Origin: an uncultured Clostridia bacterium
GTDB taxonomy: Bacteria; Bacillota; Clostridia; Oscillospirales; Acutalibacteraceae
Direction of reading: 5' to 3'
Assembly (NCBI GenBank): GCA_947624285.1
Contig: CANQJS010000005.1
Location: forward strand, 21,036 to 85,035
Length of the DNA: 64,000 nt
Part shown: positions 28,230 through 38,068 of the stretch, piece by piece
Layout: every line of letters starts with the position of its first letter
Position numbering within the stretch: position 1 is the stretch's first letter
Translations under genes and position numbers: made by a program
The notes under the pieces: model-generated
Seen by the model: only the letters and a program-made list of their open reading frames with translations
Told to the model about the DNA's origin: nothing
Databases searched by the model: none

Positions 28230-30206
28230 TCAGCTTACATCCGCGGCGTCTATATAAAGATGCCCGAAATCGGTGATATACTGCTTTCTGCCCTCAAGGT
28301 CATCACCAACAAGCAAATCAAATATCTGCGATGTTTTTTCGGCGTCGTCGAGGGTCACTCTGATAAGGCGGCGCGTTGCCGGATTCATAGTGGTGAGCGC
28401 CATCATTTCCGCCTCGTTTTCGCCGAGCCCCTTTGAGCGCTGAACGGTGTATTTCTGCTCGCCGAGCTCTGCCTTTATTCTGTCCATCTCAATTTCGTTA
28501 TAGGCAAAATAGGTCTGTTCCTTGCAAGTGACCTCATAAAGAGGCGATTCGTCAATATACACCTTTCCCTCTTCGATGAGCTTTGGCATAAGGCGGTAGA
28601 TCATTGTGAGCACCATTGTTCTGATATGAAATCCATCCACATCGGCATCGGTGCAGATAAGTATTTTATTCCAGCGAAGGCTGTCCATATCAAAATCGGA
28701 AATGCCCTTTGCCGCCTTGGAGCGCACCTCCACGCCGCAACCGAGTACCTTTATAAGATCCGTAATAATTTCGCTTTTAAAAATTTTATCGTATTCGCAT
28801 TTAAGGCAATTGAGTATCTTGCCCCTTATTGGCATAATCGCCTGAAAATTCGCGTCTCTCGCCTGCTTACACGCGCCGAGCGCGGAATCACCCTCAACTA
28901 TGAATATCTCCCTTTCGCTCACATCCTTCGAGCGGCAGTCAACGAATTTCTGAATGCGATTCGTCATATCCATTTTGGCTTGCAGGGTGTTTTTGAGGGT
29001 TTTTCTTGTGCTCTCAGCCTTAATTCGGCTGCGCATATTTATTATGACCTGATCGGCTATCTTTTCAGCCTCTAATTTGTTTTCTATGAAATAGACTTCA
29101 AGCTGCCTGCGGAAAAAATCCGTCATAGCATCCTGTATAAATTTATTTGTTATCGCCTTTTTCGTCTGATTTTCATATGAGGTCTGTGTGGAAAACGAGG
29201 AAACAACAAAAATTAAAATATCCTCAATATCCTGCACATTTATCTGCCCATCGGTTTTGCTGTATTTATTATTCGCCTTGAGATAGGCGTTTATTTGATT
29301 GACAAAAGCGCTTCTGAACGCCTTTTCGGGCGCTCCGCCGTGCTCCAAAAAGCTGGAGTTATGGTAATATTCTTTCAACTGCGTTTTTTGGGAAAAGCAA
29401 AGCACTGCCTTGATTTTCAGCTTATAATCGCTCAGATCCTCCCTGTCTCTTCCCGTTCTGTCGCACTCCCAATACTGCGGCGTGGTAAACGCGGTATCTC
29501 CGGCGAGCTCCTTTACATAGTCCCTGATACCGTCCTTATAACAGTATTCGGTAGTCTCAAACCTTGAGCCAACCTGATTTTTGAAAACAAATGTAACGCC
29601 GTCGTTAACGATAGCCTGCCTTTTGATGGTGTGATGATAATATTCTGCCGGAATGTTTATATCCGTAAAGACCTCAAGATCGGGCTTCCACCTTATGCGG
29701 GAGCCGGTGTCTCTTTTATTGTAAGGCTCCTTGATGAGGCCGCCGATGTTTTCGCCTTTTTCAAAATGCAGCTTATAGCAATATCCGTTTGAATGTATCT
29801 CTGCGTCCATATATTCCGAAGCATACTGAGTGGCGCACAGACCAAGACCGTTGAGACCGAGGGAAAATTCATAGCTGCCCTCGCCGTTATCATATTTTCC
29901 GCCGGCGTACATTTCGCAAAACAGCAGCTTCCAGTTATACTCGTTTTCAGCCTTGTTAAAATCGACGGGAATGCCCGCGCCGAAATCCTGAACTTCGACC
30001 GAGCCGTCCTCAAAACGAGTTACGATTATCTTATTACCTCTGCCCTCTCTTGCTTCGTCAATGGAGTTAGAGATTATCTCAAATACGGAATGCTCACAGC
30101 CCTCGATACCGTCCGAGCCGAAAATAACGGCGGGTCTTTTTCTGACCCTGTCGGCGCCCTTCAGGCTTGTGATACTGTCGTTTCCGTAATCTTTTTTTCT
30201 CGCCAT
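28230..30206 (-). CDS. parE: type II topoisomerase subunit B (ParE/GyrB-like)
   Basis: 658 aa; RPAVIFGSDGIEG...LNGLGLCATQYAS...FIVEGDSALGACKQARD (Toprim) ...ICTDADVDGFHI. Confidence 0.88.
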   Translation of the reverse strand: MARKKDYGNDSITSLKGADRVRKRPAVIFGSDGIEGCEHSVFEIISNSIDEAREGRGNKIIVTRFEDGSVEVQDFGAGIPVDFNKAENEYNWKLLFCEMYAGGKYDNGEGSYEFSLGLNGLGLCATQYASEYMDAEIHSNGYCYKLHFEKGENIGGLIKEPYNKRDTGSRIRWKPDLEVFTDINIPAEYYHHTIKRQAIVNDGVTFVFKNQVGSRFETTEYCYKDGIRDYVKELAGDTAFTTPQYWECDRTGRDREDLSDYKLKIKAVLCFSQKTQLKEYYHNSSFLEHGGAPEKAFRSAFVNQINAYLKANNKYSKTDGQINVQDIEDILIFVVSSFSTQTSYENQTKKAITNKFIQDAMTDFFRRQLEVYFIENKLEAEKIADQVIINMRSRIKAESTRKTLKNTLQAKMDMTNRIQKFVDCRSKDVSEREIFIVEGDSALGACKQARDANFQAIMPIRGKILNCLKCEYDKIFKSEIITDLIKVLGCGVEVRSKAAKGISDFDMDSLRWNKILICTDADVDGFHIRTMVLTMIYRLMPKLIEEGKVYIDESPLYEVTCKEQTYFAYNEIEMDRIKAELGEQKYTVQRSKGLGENEAEMMALTTMNPATRRLIRVTLDDAEKTSQIFDLLVGDDLEGRKQYITDFGHLYIDAADVS

Positions 30207-30327
30207 TTTAACCTCCGAAAACAGTTAATACAAAATAATATTATACTATATATTGTATTTTTGTCAAGATTTTGTAATAATTATTACAATATACGACAAA
30301 TGCTCCGTTTTAAATTTACAATAGAAG

Positions 30328-30366
30328 AAAAATCCACCCGAAGCTATGCTTCAGGTGGATTTTTTA
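30328..30366. terminator. Rho-independent terminator (bidirectional hairpin)
   Basis: AAAATCCACCCGAAGC-TAT-GCTTCAGGTGGATTTTTT. Confidence 0.8.
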
Positions 30367-30377
30367 ACAGACTGCTG

Positions 30378-33300
30378 TCAGCTGAGTTTTATCTGCTTTG
30401 CATCCGACCAACTGCCGTAAATCTTGCCGAAAGGCTTATTGTAATACGGCCTTACTTTCACATAATAATTTTTAGCTGCCAGATTGCGCAGATTGGTCTT
30501 GTTGTTGTACATTCCGGAAACGGTGTATTTCAAATTGCCGGAGGAAAAGTCGGCTTTCGTGGAAAGTATTACCTCATATCCATAACTCTTTGCCAAATTC
30601 CAGCTTACATACATTCTTCCCTTTCCGTTTTGCGCTACTGTATACAGCTTTGTTTTCGGAGGTAAGGTGTATGTGGAGTGTATATCGCTGTACGCTCCCA
30701 AATTGCCCGATCCGCCTTTATATGCTCTTACCCTGTATCCGTAATCGTAAACAGGCGTGAGACCTTTGACGGTATATGTGTTTTCCGTGGGACTCGTAAG
30801 CGTTACAAGCTGCACCCAAGTATTATTAGGTCCTTTTCTGTAGACAACATAACCGGTTGCCCATTTTTGAGCGTCCCATTTGAGCGTGAGAGAAGTGCCG
30901 TCCGACGAGCGTGAAGTCGTTGTCAGCCCCGTGACCTTAGCGGGCTTTGTGTAAAACCTTTTCGTCTCCGACCAGTTTTCGGAATATGCGAGTCCGCTTC
31001 CCGTCTTAATATATGCCCTGACGCGTATATCATAAGTTCCGGCGGGGCCCCATCCGGCGCCTTCCCATTTTTTGCTTGTGTAGCCCGTGTTTACATAGTG
31101 CGTCCATTTTCCGTCGTGATAATACTGTATCTCATAGCCGTCCGCGCCCGCGACCTTGCTATACGAAATCGTCACTCCGTTTGTGGTCGTGTTGCTAAGC
31201 ACAAGATTATTGGGAGCTGCGAGGGTGATCCATTTTGACTCGGTTGCTCCGCAGACGCTGCATTTTCTCGTCTGCTTTTTTCCGCTTGTTGTCCACGCGC
31301 CCCATTTGTGTGCCGTGGTTTTAGCTATCGTTTCTGTTTTTGTAGCCTTGCACACTGTGCAGGTGTAGGTCTTAACTCCCGTTGCGGCGCAGGTGGCGGC
31401 TTTTGTGACCTTGCCGCCGTCCCACTTATGCGCGGTTTTAGCTATTGTTTCGGTTTTTGCAGCCTTGCATACAGTGCATGTATAAGTCTTAACTCCCGTA
31501 TCTTTGCATGTGGCGGCTTTTGTAACCTTGCCGCTGTCCCACTTATGCGCCGTGGTCTTTGCTATTGTTTCGGTTTTGGTGGTATTACATACGGTGCAGG
31601 TGTAAGTCTTAACTCCCGTATCTTTGCAGGTAGCGGCTTTCGTTACCTTGCCGCTGTCCCACTTATGCGCCGTGGTTTTAGCTATCGTTTCGGTTTTGGT
31701 GACCTTGCATACAGTGCAGGTGTAAGTCTTAACTCCCGTATCTTTGCAGGTGGCGGCTTTTGTAACCTTGCCGGAATCCCATGAATGAACTTCACAGGAA
31801 AGCTTCAGCGGATTTACCACATAAATAACGGGAGCGGCATTGTTCGTCACATACCATCTTACCAAACCGTCATTGCATTTTATCGGCTTGCAGTCCGACA
31901 GTCTCAGAGACAAAGATACAACATCTGATGTAAGATTGCCGTTATCGTCTATAGTTGCAAATCTTGTTTGAATATTATTGCTGCCGTCACGCTCCTCCCA
32001 AGCGATAAGGAACTGGTCGTCGCCTATTTTTACAAGCTGAGGAGTATAAACGGTTATTTCGGAGCTGGCGGCATATTTAGTGAGCCAAACGACCTTTGAA
32101 GCGCCAAGCGATTTATCGGTAATGCTTACAAATATATTTCTCTTTCCGTTGCAGTCGGCGTTGGATTTTGTGTAATCAACGGCATTTCCCGCGATTATGC
32201 AATTGGATGATGACAATTCAAAGCCGCCGACTGACGCGCCCGTCGGATTATAACCTGTTACATTGCTCAAATCTACAGGTAATGTGTAATTTACATCGGT
32301 TATTTTTCCGTTTACCGCGCAGGATGTTATGCTGACAGCTCTCGGGTAAGCGTCGCCGTGGTCAACTCTGTAAACATTCTTGCCGTCCGTCTGAATGAAT
32401 TGGTTGAACGAATGGCTGACATAGCCCGCCTGAGCTAAATTCATAACATCGTAATACTCATCGACTATTTTCATCGAGCTTTCGTTTACGACAAAGGTCA
32501 TATTTGCCTGATGATTTACACCGCTTTCATCGGCAAACATTTCATGGCATGTGTAAATATAGAGCTTACCGCCCGTTTCGGTCATTCTCAGCGAGCCGGC
32601 GTCAAAGGGAATATGGGTGTTGGCGCCATTTACGGAAACAGAGCCAAGTTTGCTCCAGCTCTTATTGTACTTAACTATCCTCAAAACCTCTTTGCTTTCG
32701 CTGTCGGAGGTGTTGTTTTGACCGAATACAAGGAAATTATAGCTTGCTCCGCTATAGCATCCTCCGAAAACAGGCAGCTCGGCGCTTATCTTCTTAGTGC
32801 TTTTCAGCGTTCCGTCAGAAGAATATGTTTCAAGAACTACCTGATTATCAACAAATTCGGCGCGGGTGAAAGTGCCGTCGGAATTTTGCAGCAAATAAGA
32901 ATTAACTACCTTGCTCCAAACCGTATAGTTATTTGAAGAGGCATTATTGGATTTAATTCCTTTCGTGGAAACGGTGAATTTTTTAGGGCTGCTTACCGGC
33001 AACCCGGGGCTTACCGTGACCTTAAATGTTGCTTTAATACCCGATTTGGTCGTTACCGTTATCGTTGCGCTTCCTTCGCTCCAGCCGAAAACCTTGCCGT
33101 TTGCGTTGACGGAGGCAACCTTAGGATTACTGCTGCTCCAGGAATAGGATTCCGAAAGTGTGCCGTTTGTACTCGCCGTAAGCTGGACCGTGCTGCCTAT
33201 TTTAACGGTATTTGTGCCGGTTATGCTGACTGAGGTCGCGCGCTTCCAATTCAGTATTTCAAGATAATAATCGGAGCCGCTTTTTTCGATAGCGATAATT

Positions 33301-34376
33301 TTGTCGTTATATTTCAAAAGGGAGAATACTGGATGAGCGGTTTTAACCTCGCCATAGCATACGCCTGTTTCGGGATTGTATTCCGCAAGCGTCTCATCAT
33401 CAACATATGAAACAACGGTTTTTGTGCCGTCAAGATAGACCGTGCGTGAGCCGACCGAGGCAAGATGATCAAAATTACTTATGTTTTCTTCCCTTGCAAG
33501 AAAAACATACGGCGTATTTCCCAAATCCGAAATATTTGTTTTATTGGAATTAACAATATAAAGACCGGAATTAAAGGTGCTTTCACAGCAAAAATATTTG
33601 CCGGCGAGCATATCCATGGGGGACTGTCTGTCATAATAATAATCCTGGCTGATATTAAAAAGCGGAGTTTCTTCTATTTTCAGCTTGTTATTTGTAACAT
33701 TACCCACGCGAAGCGCATGCATATCATGATTGTAGCCATAGTATATCCAATTATAATATCCGTCAATATAGAAATTGCCGTTTGTGCTGTCGAACGCGCC
33801 GAAATCGTTGACCGAATCGGTTAACGAGACCTCGGAGAGAAGCGACATCGAGGATGAAAACAGGTAAATCTTATTTGTCTTCGATGCGGTATCATATCCG
33901 GAGAGATAGATCCTGCCGCTCGGGTCGGCGCCTATAGCTGAGGCAGGCTGTGAAACGCGGAAAACATTTTCCACGCTCTGCTTGGCAAAATTGTAAACGG
34001 TAACAGCATAGGGATTGTTTTTTGCAAGATATTCATACTGCAAAATATAGAGCTTATCGGCAGTAGCGTAGCTGTCATAAATCGTAGCCCGATCGTTTGT
34101 GAAATCATAAGCCGTTTCGGATTTATTATTGCTTAGCGAATAGAAAGAAAGCTTTTCTCCGTTCAGAAAATAAATACCACCGCGGGATGCGCACGGTATC
34201 TGAATGCACTCATCACTTGTTGAGTCGTAGGAAATGGTATCGGCGCTCAGCTTCACTACTTTCTCGCTCGGCGAAGCGGCATACGCCGTTTCATTGAAAA
34301 ACGCCGAGGGAACAAGCAGCGAGCCCATTAAAACGGCAAGTGAAAGCACTGCGCAGATAAATGAATTTCTTTTCAT
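30378..34376 (-). CDS. Secreted multidomain protein: N-terminal propeller-like region, BIG2 Ig-like domain, four 40-aa HKW/CxxC repeats, FnIII domains
   Basis: 1332 aa with signal peptide; ...GTNTVKIGSTVQLTAS...NPKVASVNANGKVFGWSEGSATITVTTKSG (BIG2); tandem HKWDSGKVTKAATCKDTGVKTYTCTVCK; FnIII-like APNNLVLSNTTTNGVTISYSKVAGADGYEIQYY. Confidence 0.88.
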   Translation of the reverse strand: MKRNSFICAVLSLAVLMGSLLVPSAFFNETAYAASPSEKVVKLSADTISYDSTSDECIQIPCASRGGIYFLNGEKLSFYSLSNNKSETAYDFTNDRATIYDSYATADKLYILQYEYLAKNNPYAVTVYNFAKQSVENVFRVSQPASAIGADPSGRIYLSGYDTASKTNKIYLFSSSMSLLSEVSLTDSVNDFGAFDSTNGNFYIDGYYNWIYYGYNHDMHALRVGNVTNNKLKIEETPLFNISQDYYYDRQSPMDMLAGKYFCCESTFNSGLYIVNSNKTNISDLGNTPYVFLAREENISNFDHLASVGSRTVYLDGTKTVVSYVDDETLAEYNPETGVCYGEVKTAHPVFSLLKYNDKIIAIEKSGSDYYLEILNWKRATSVSITGTNTVKIGSTVQLTASTNGTLSESYSWSSSNPKVASVNANGKVFGWSEGSATITVTTKSGIKATFKVTVSPGLPVSSPKKFTVSTKGIKSNNASSNNYTVWSKVVNSYLLQNSDGTFTRAEFVDNQVVLETYSSDGTLKSTKKISAELPVFGGCYSGASYNFLVFGQNNTSDSESKEVLRIVKYNKSWSKLGSVSVNGANTHIPFDAGSLRMTETGGKLYIYTCHEMFADESGVNHQANMTFVVNESSMKIVDEYYDVMNLAQAGYVSHSFNQFIQTDGKNVYRVDHGDAYPRAVSITSCAVNGKITDVNYTLPVDLSNVTGYNPTGASVGGFELSSSNCIIAGNAVDYTKSNADCNGKRNIFVSITDKSLGASKVVWLTKYAASSEITVYTPQLVKIGDDQFLIAWEERDGSNNIQTRFATIDDNGNLTSDVVSLSLRLSDCKPIKCNDGLVRWYVTNNAAPVIYVVNPLKLSCEVHSWDSGKVTKAATCKDTGVKTYTCTVCKVTKTETIAKTTAHKWDSGKVTKAATCKDTGVKTYTCTVCNTTKTETIAKTTAHKWDSGKVTKAATCKDTGVKTYTCTVCKAAKTETIAKTAHKWDGGKVTKAATCAATGVKTYTCTVCKATKTETIAKTTAHKWGAWTTSGKKQTRKCSVCGATESKWITLAAPNNLVLSNTTTNGVTISYSKVAGADGYEIQYYHDGKWTHYVNTGYTSKKWEGAGWGPAGTYDIRVRAYIKTGSGLAYSENWSETKRFYTKPAKVTGLTTTSRSSDGTSLTLKWDAQKWATGYVVYRKGPNNTWVQLVTLTSPTENTYTVKGLTPVYDYGYRVRAYKGGSGNLGAYSDIHSTYTLPPKTKLYTVAQNGKGRMYVSWNLAKSYGYEVILSTKADFSSGNLKYTVSGMYNNKTNLRNLAAKNYYVKVRPYYNKPFGKIYGSWSDAKQIKLS
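30384..31310 (-). repeat. Copy 1 of a ~927 bp near-identical FnIII module
   Basis: Aligns to 35151-36077 at constant offset 4767 with no visible indels; about ten substitutions by eye apart from the extreme ends. Confidence 0.95.
31311..31787 (-). repeat. Four tandem ~120-nt (40 aa; one 39 aa) coding repeats, HKWDSGKVTKAATC..CxxC..
   Basis: Four copies read directly from translation and nucleotide sequence. Confidence 0.95.
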
Positions 34377-34433
34377 ACAAATAACCTCTCTTTCTATATT
34401 ACTATGAAAAATTTTTAAATAATATTTGTGTAA

Positions 34434-37400
34434 TTACATCAAAGCGTTTATAGCGTTTTTAACTTTTGATCTGTCAACGGATTTGGAATTCTTAAATTCC
34501 ACGATGGCGGCTTCCGCCTTGAAAGTATTTTTAACCCAGCTTATAATATAGCCGTTTTCCGAGCCGTATCTGTTTGACTTATCGGTTTTAAGACCGACTT
34601 TTGCTCTGAAAACGCTCACAATACGCGGATTTCCTATAACGGAATTTTCCCAGCCGTGAAAATTAAGATAAATATTCGGTTTATAGGCGTTGAGGCAGTC
34701 TCTTAACGCTTTGGACTCGGTCGCTCTGAATAACCCCGTTTTGAAATCACGGTTGATGTCGATTCCCTTTGCGGTGCATCGACCGAATGCCCCCAATCTT
34801 TCCTGCCGCCAATTATTTGTTCCGAACAAAACGCCGTCGGGATTGGCACAGGGGATTATTACCATTCTGTAATCACCGAGTAATTCATTATTGTTCGCGT
34901 AATATTTTACAAGCTCGTTTGCGAGATCGATAAGTACCTTTCCGTCGTTTGAATATTCATCTTCAAACCCGTGAACTGCAAAATCCATAAAAATCGTTTT
35001 GTTGTTTTTGCCGTTCCCGCTGATTATAAAAGCGTCCAGTGGCTCTCCCATCACCGATTTGCCGTAAGTGTATCTTTCACAATTCGGATTTGTAAGAGAA
35101 GTGTTTATCGCAACAGCATTTATACCGTTGCTCAGCGACGGTGAGGATATGAGCTTAATCTGCCTTGCATCCGACCAACTGCCGTAGATCTTGCCGAAAG
35201 GCTTATTGTAATACGGCCTTACTTTCACATAATAATTTTTAGCTGCCAGATTGCGCAGATTGGTCTTGTTGTTGTACATTCCGGAAACGGTGTATTTCAA
35301 ATTGCCGGAGGAAAAGTCGGCTTTCGTGGAAAGTATTACCTCATATCCATAACTCTTTGCCAAATTCCAGCTTACATACATTCTTCCCTTTCCGTTTTGC
35401 GCTACTGTATACAGCTTTGTTTTCGGAGGTAAGGTGTATGTGGAGTGTATATCGCTGTACGCTCCCAAATTGCCCGATCCGCCTTTATATGCTCTTACCC
35501 TGTATCCGTAATCGTAAACAGGCGTGAGACCTTTGACGGTATATGTGTTTTCCGTGGGACTCGTAAGCGTTACAAGCTGCACCCAAGTATTATTAGGTCC
35601 TTTTCTGTAGACAACATAACCGGTTGCCCATTTTTGAGCGTCCCATTTGAGCGTGAGAGAAGTGCCGTCCGACGAGCGTGAAGTCGTTGTCAGCCCCGTG
35701 ACCTTAGCGGGCTTTGTGTAAAACCTTTTCGTCTCCGACCAGTTTTCGGAAAACGCGAGTCCGCTTCCCGTCTTAATATATGCCCTGACGCGTATATCAT
35801 AAGTTCCGGCGGGACCCCATCCGGCGCCTTCCCATTTTTTGCTTGTGTAGCCCGTGTTTACATAGTGTGTCCATTTTCCGTCGTGATAATACTGTATCTC
35901 ATAGCCGTCCGCGCCCGCGACCTTGCCGTATGAAATCGTCACACCGTTTGTGGTCGTGTTGCTCAGCACAAGATTATTGGGAGCTGCGAGGGTGATCCAT
36001 TTTGACTCGGTTGCTCCGCAGACGCTGCATTTTCTCGTCTGCTTTTTCCCGCTTGTTGTCCACGCGCCCCATTTATGATCCGATGCAGACTTATATGCTA
36101 TGGTTTTGCCATCAGTGTCAAGATCGCTTGTGTAGCTCTTTGAATCCGAGCTGATACAGCGCACTGTAAATGTATATGTCGTGCCGTTCTTTACCTGAGA
36201 CCAAACATAGCTTGTAGCGGCGGTGTCGGTAATCGCGGTCCACGCTCCGTTGCTGTTTTTATAATACAGTCTGTATTTTTCTGCTCCGTCTACCTTGCTC
36301 CAGTTAATCTTCAAGCCGTTTACACAGCTTGAAAAGCTTGTAACGGCGGGTACGGCAAGCTTATAAACGGTATTGTTCTTTTGCGTAACTCCCGAGCTTT
36401 GGATCTGAATATTTTGAACGGAAAGAACATTGTCGCTGACAGCCCCCGTTGACTTGGCAGAGCTGCCGTCAGCAACACATATGCTTTTGCTTGCGCTGTT
36501 ATTTATATGATTGGAGGTTAAATTTAATTTTGAGCCTTCAATATAAATCCCGTGAATACCGCTGCCTGAAATTGTGTTTGACGAGGCGGATACTGTAGAA
36601 GAACGCGCATAAATGCCGTTGCTCTTTGAGTTAGACACAGTATTGTTTTTAATTGTGACATCCGACTGCTTATCAATGAAAATTCCGTTTTTGCCGGAGT
36701 TGCCGATCGTATTACCGGTTATTTGAGAGCCGACGGAATTTTGAAGCGTTATGGCGTTTTTCGCCGAGCCGTTGATGGTATTATCGGAAATCGCCATTGA
36801 GGAATCTGTAACGCCGATAACATCCTGTTTTAACTTTTCGGGAAGCGAAGTAAGAGCGTTGACATCATTGTTGCTGACAGTGCCTTTACTGTTTGAAATG
36901 CACCATAAAAACGAGCCGACTTCGGAAGCGGTGTTTCCGCTTACTGTTACATCGGTAAAATTCGACAAGTTAACGCAGGCGGCTTTCATATTTTTAAAGC
37001 TGTTATTGATTATTTTTACGGTTTTCGTATCATTTCCTTTATGATGATTCCCCACTCCGGCACAGCAATTGATAAAACTGCACTTTTCAACGGTGATATT
37101 CTTGCACGGCGTATTGTCCGTAGGAAGCGCGTTTGGAGAAGACGAGCTCATAGCAATATCAAACTGTATGGCTTCCGATCTGATGCTGACGCCGCTTCCG
37201 TCGTCTTTATCGGAAACGGAGAAATCATAATCCGTATCTGCATATTCAACAAAATCACGGCAGGTGACATTATTTATATTTATATTTGAAACGGCGGCAA
37301 ACTCGATAAAGTGCTCGCCGCAGCATTTTTTAAGCACAGTATTTTCAATGCTGATATTATTACCGTGATAAAATGTAAAAAGATTTGAGGCGATTTTGCC

Positions 37401-37826
37401 GTCGTTGGCGTTTCCGTTCCAAGTTCCGCCGCTTATCACAATATTTTTAAACTGACTGTATGCACCCAAATCGGTTTGTGCGCTGCTGAGCATACAATTC
37501 TTTAAATCAGTTCTGACAACGGTTGCATTTTCATTGAGGATCAGCTTCGTATCGGAATATATAATCAGAGGTTTGCTTATATAATATGTTCCGGCAGGCA
37601 CATTGACCGTTAATGTTGCGCCTGTATGAGAAACGCCGAGCGCCTTTATAAACGCATCGCTGTCGTCTTTCTTATCGGACCCGTCGGCGCCGTAAGATGT
37701 AACGCTTACAGTAGTATCCGCACCGCTCGCGGCAAGCGCCGCCGTTTGGCAAAAGCAGAAAGATATTAAAATAATTGATAACGCCAAAAGAAAAGGCAAT
37801 ATTCTTTTTCTTATTTTGATTTTCAT
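34434..37826 (-). CDS. Secreted protein: parallel beta-helix + FnIII module + C-terminal M14 zinc carboxypeptidase domain
   Basis: Signal peptide MKIKIRKRILPFLLALSIILISFCFC; VTSYGADGSDKKDDSDAFIKAL (pectate-lyase-superfamily start); C-terminus has HGFEDE (HxxE), NPDG, GIDINRDF, LNFHGW and IVEF as in M14. Confidence 0.88.
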   Translation of the reverse strand: MKIKIRKRILPFLLALSIILISFCFCQTAALAASGADTTVSVTSYGADGSDKKDDSDAFIKALGVSHTGATLTVNVPAGTYYISKPLIIYSDTKLILNENATVVRTDLKNCMLSSAQTDLGAYSQFKNIVISGGTWNGNANDGKIASNLFTFYHGNNISIENTVLKKCCGEHFIEFAAVSNININNVTCRDFVEYADTDYDFSVSDKDDGSGVSIRSEAIQFDIAMSSSSPNALPTDNTPCKNITVEKCSFINCCAGVGNHHKGNDTKTVKIINNSFKNMKAACVNLSNFTDVTVSGNTASEVGSFLWCISNSKGTVSNNDVNALTSLPEKLKQDVIGVTDSSMAISDNTINGSAKNAITLQNSVGSQITGNTIGNSGKNGIFIDKQSDVTIKNNTVSNSKSNGIYARSSTVSASSNTISGSGIHGIYIEGSKLNLTSNHINNSASKSICVADGSSAKSTGAVSDNVLSVQNIQIQSSGVTQKNNTVYKLAVPAVTSFSSCVNGLKINWSKVDGAEKYRLYYKNSNGAWTAITDTAATSYVWSQVKNGTTYTFTVRCISSDSKSYTSDLDTDGKTIAYKSASDHKWGAWTTSGKKQTRKCSVCGATESKWITLAAPNNLVLSNTTTNGVTISYGKVAGADGYEIQYYHDGKWTHYVNTGYTSKKWEGAGWGPAGTYDIRVRAYIKTGSGLAFSENWSETKRFYTKPAKVTGLTTTSRSSDGTSLTLKWDAQKWATGYVVYRKGPNNTWVQLVTLTSPTENTYTVKGLTPVYDYGYRVRAYKGGSGNLGAYSDIHSTYTLPPKTKLYTVAQNGKGRMYVSWNLAKSYGYEVILSTKADFSSGNLKYTVSGMYNNKTNLRNLAAKNYYVKVRPYYNKPFGKIYGSWSDARQIKLISSPSLSNGINAVAINTSLTNPNCERYTYGKSVMGEPLDAFIISGNGKNNKTIFMDFAVHGFEDEYSNDGKVLIDLANELVKYYANNNELLGDYRMVIIPCANPDGVLFGTNNWRQERLGAFGRCTAKGIDINRDFKTGLFRATESKALRDCLNAYKPNIYLNFHGWENSVIGNPRIVSVFRAKVGLKTDKSNRYGSENGYIISWVKNTFKAEAAIVEFKNSKSVDRSKVKNAINALM
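35151..36077 (-). repeat. Copy 2 of the ~927 bp near-identical FnIII module
   Basis: See copy 1 at 30384-31310; antisense 78-aa track ORFs 30678-30914 and 35445-35681 are identical in sequence. Confidence 0.95.
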
Positions 37827-38039
37827 AATAAAGCATTCCCTTTCGATATCAAAAAATTTTTTCGCATTTAACATTAAAATATTTAATCATAGTAATTATA
37901 GCACTATGCAATTTATTTTGCAATAAAAAAGAAAAGGCAAATAGCGGCAATTACGCTTTGAGATACTTTTGGAAAAACACGGTAAATTTTGCTTAAAAAC
38001 AAACACATCCTTATCGGCACTCGTCTTTATTCCGTCCGC

Positions 38040-38068
38040 TTGACAATATTCTACAAGTGGATTATAAT
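38040..38068 (+). promoter_or_regulatory. Consensus sigma-A promoter of the padR operon
   Basis: TTGACA (38040-38045) - 17 bp - TATAAT (38063-38068). Confidence 0.85.

Noticed and set aside
29793-30665. 290-aa + strand ORF spanning the parE start and the next gene's end
   Set aside because: Crosses a terminator and two well-supported minus-strand genes; no motif.
30678-30914. 78-aa + strand ORF found twice (also 35445-35681)
   Set aside because: Exact duplication is explained by the near-identical FnIII module on the other strand, not by a duplicated gene.
31308-31784. Regular ~120-bp tandem repeats, considered as a CRISPR-like array
   Set aside because: Repeats are contiguous, have no variable spacers and are in frame with a minus-strand coding repeat.
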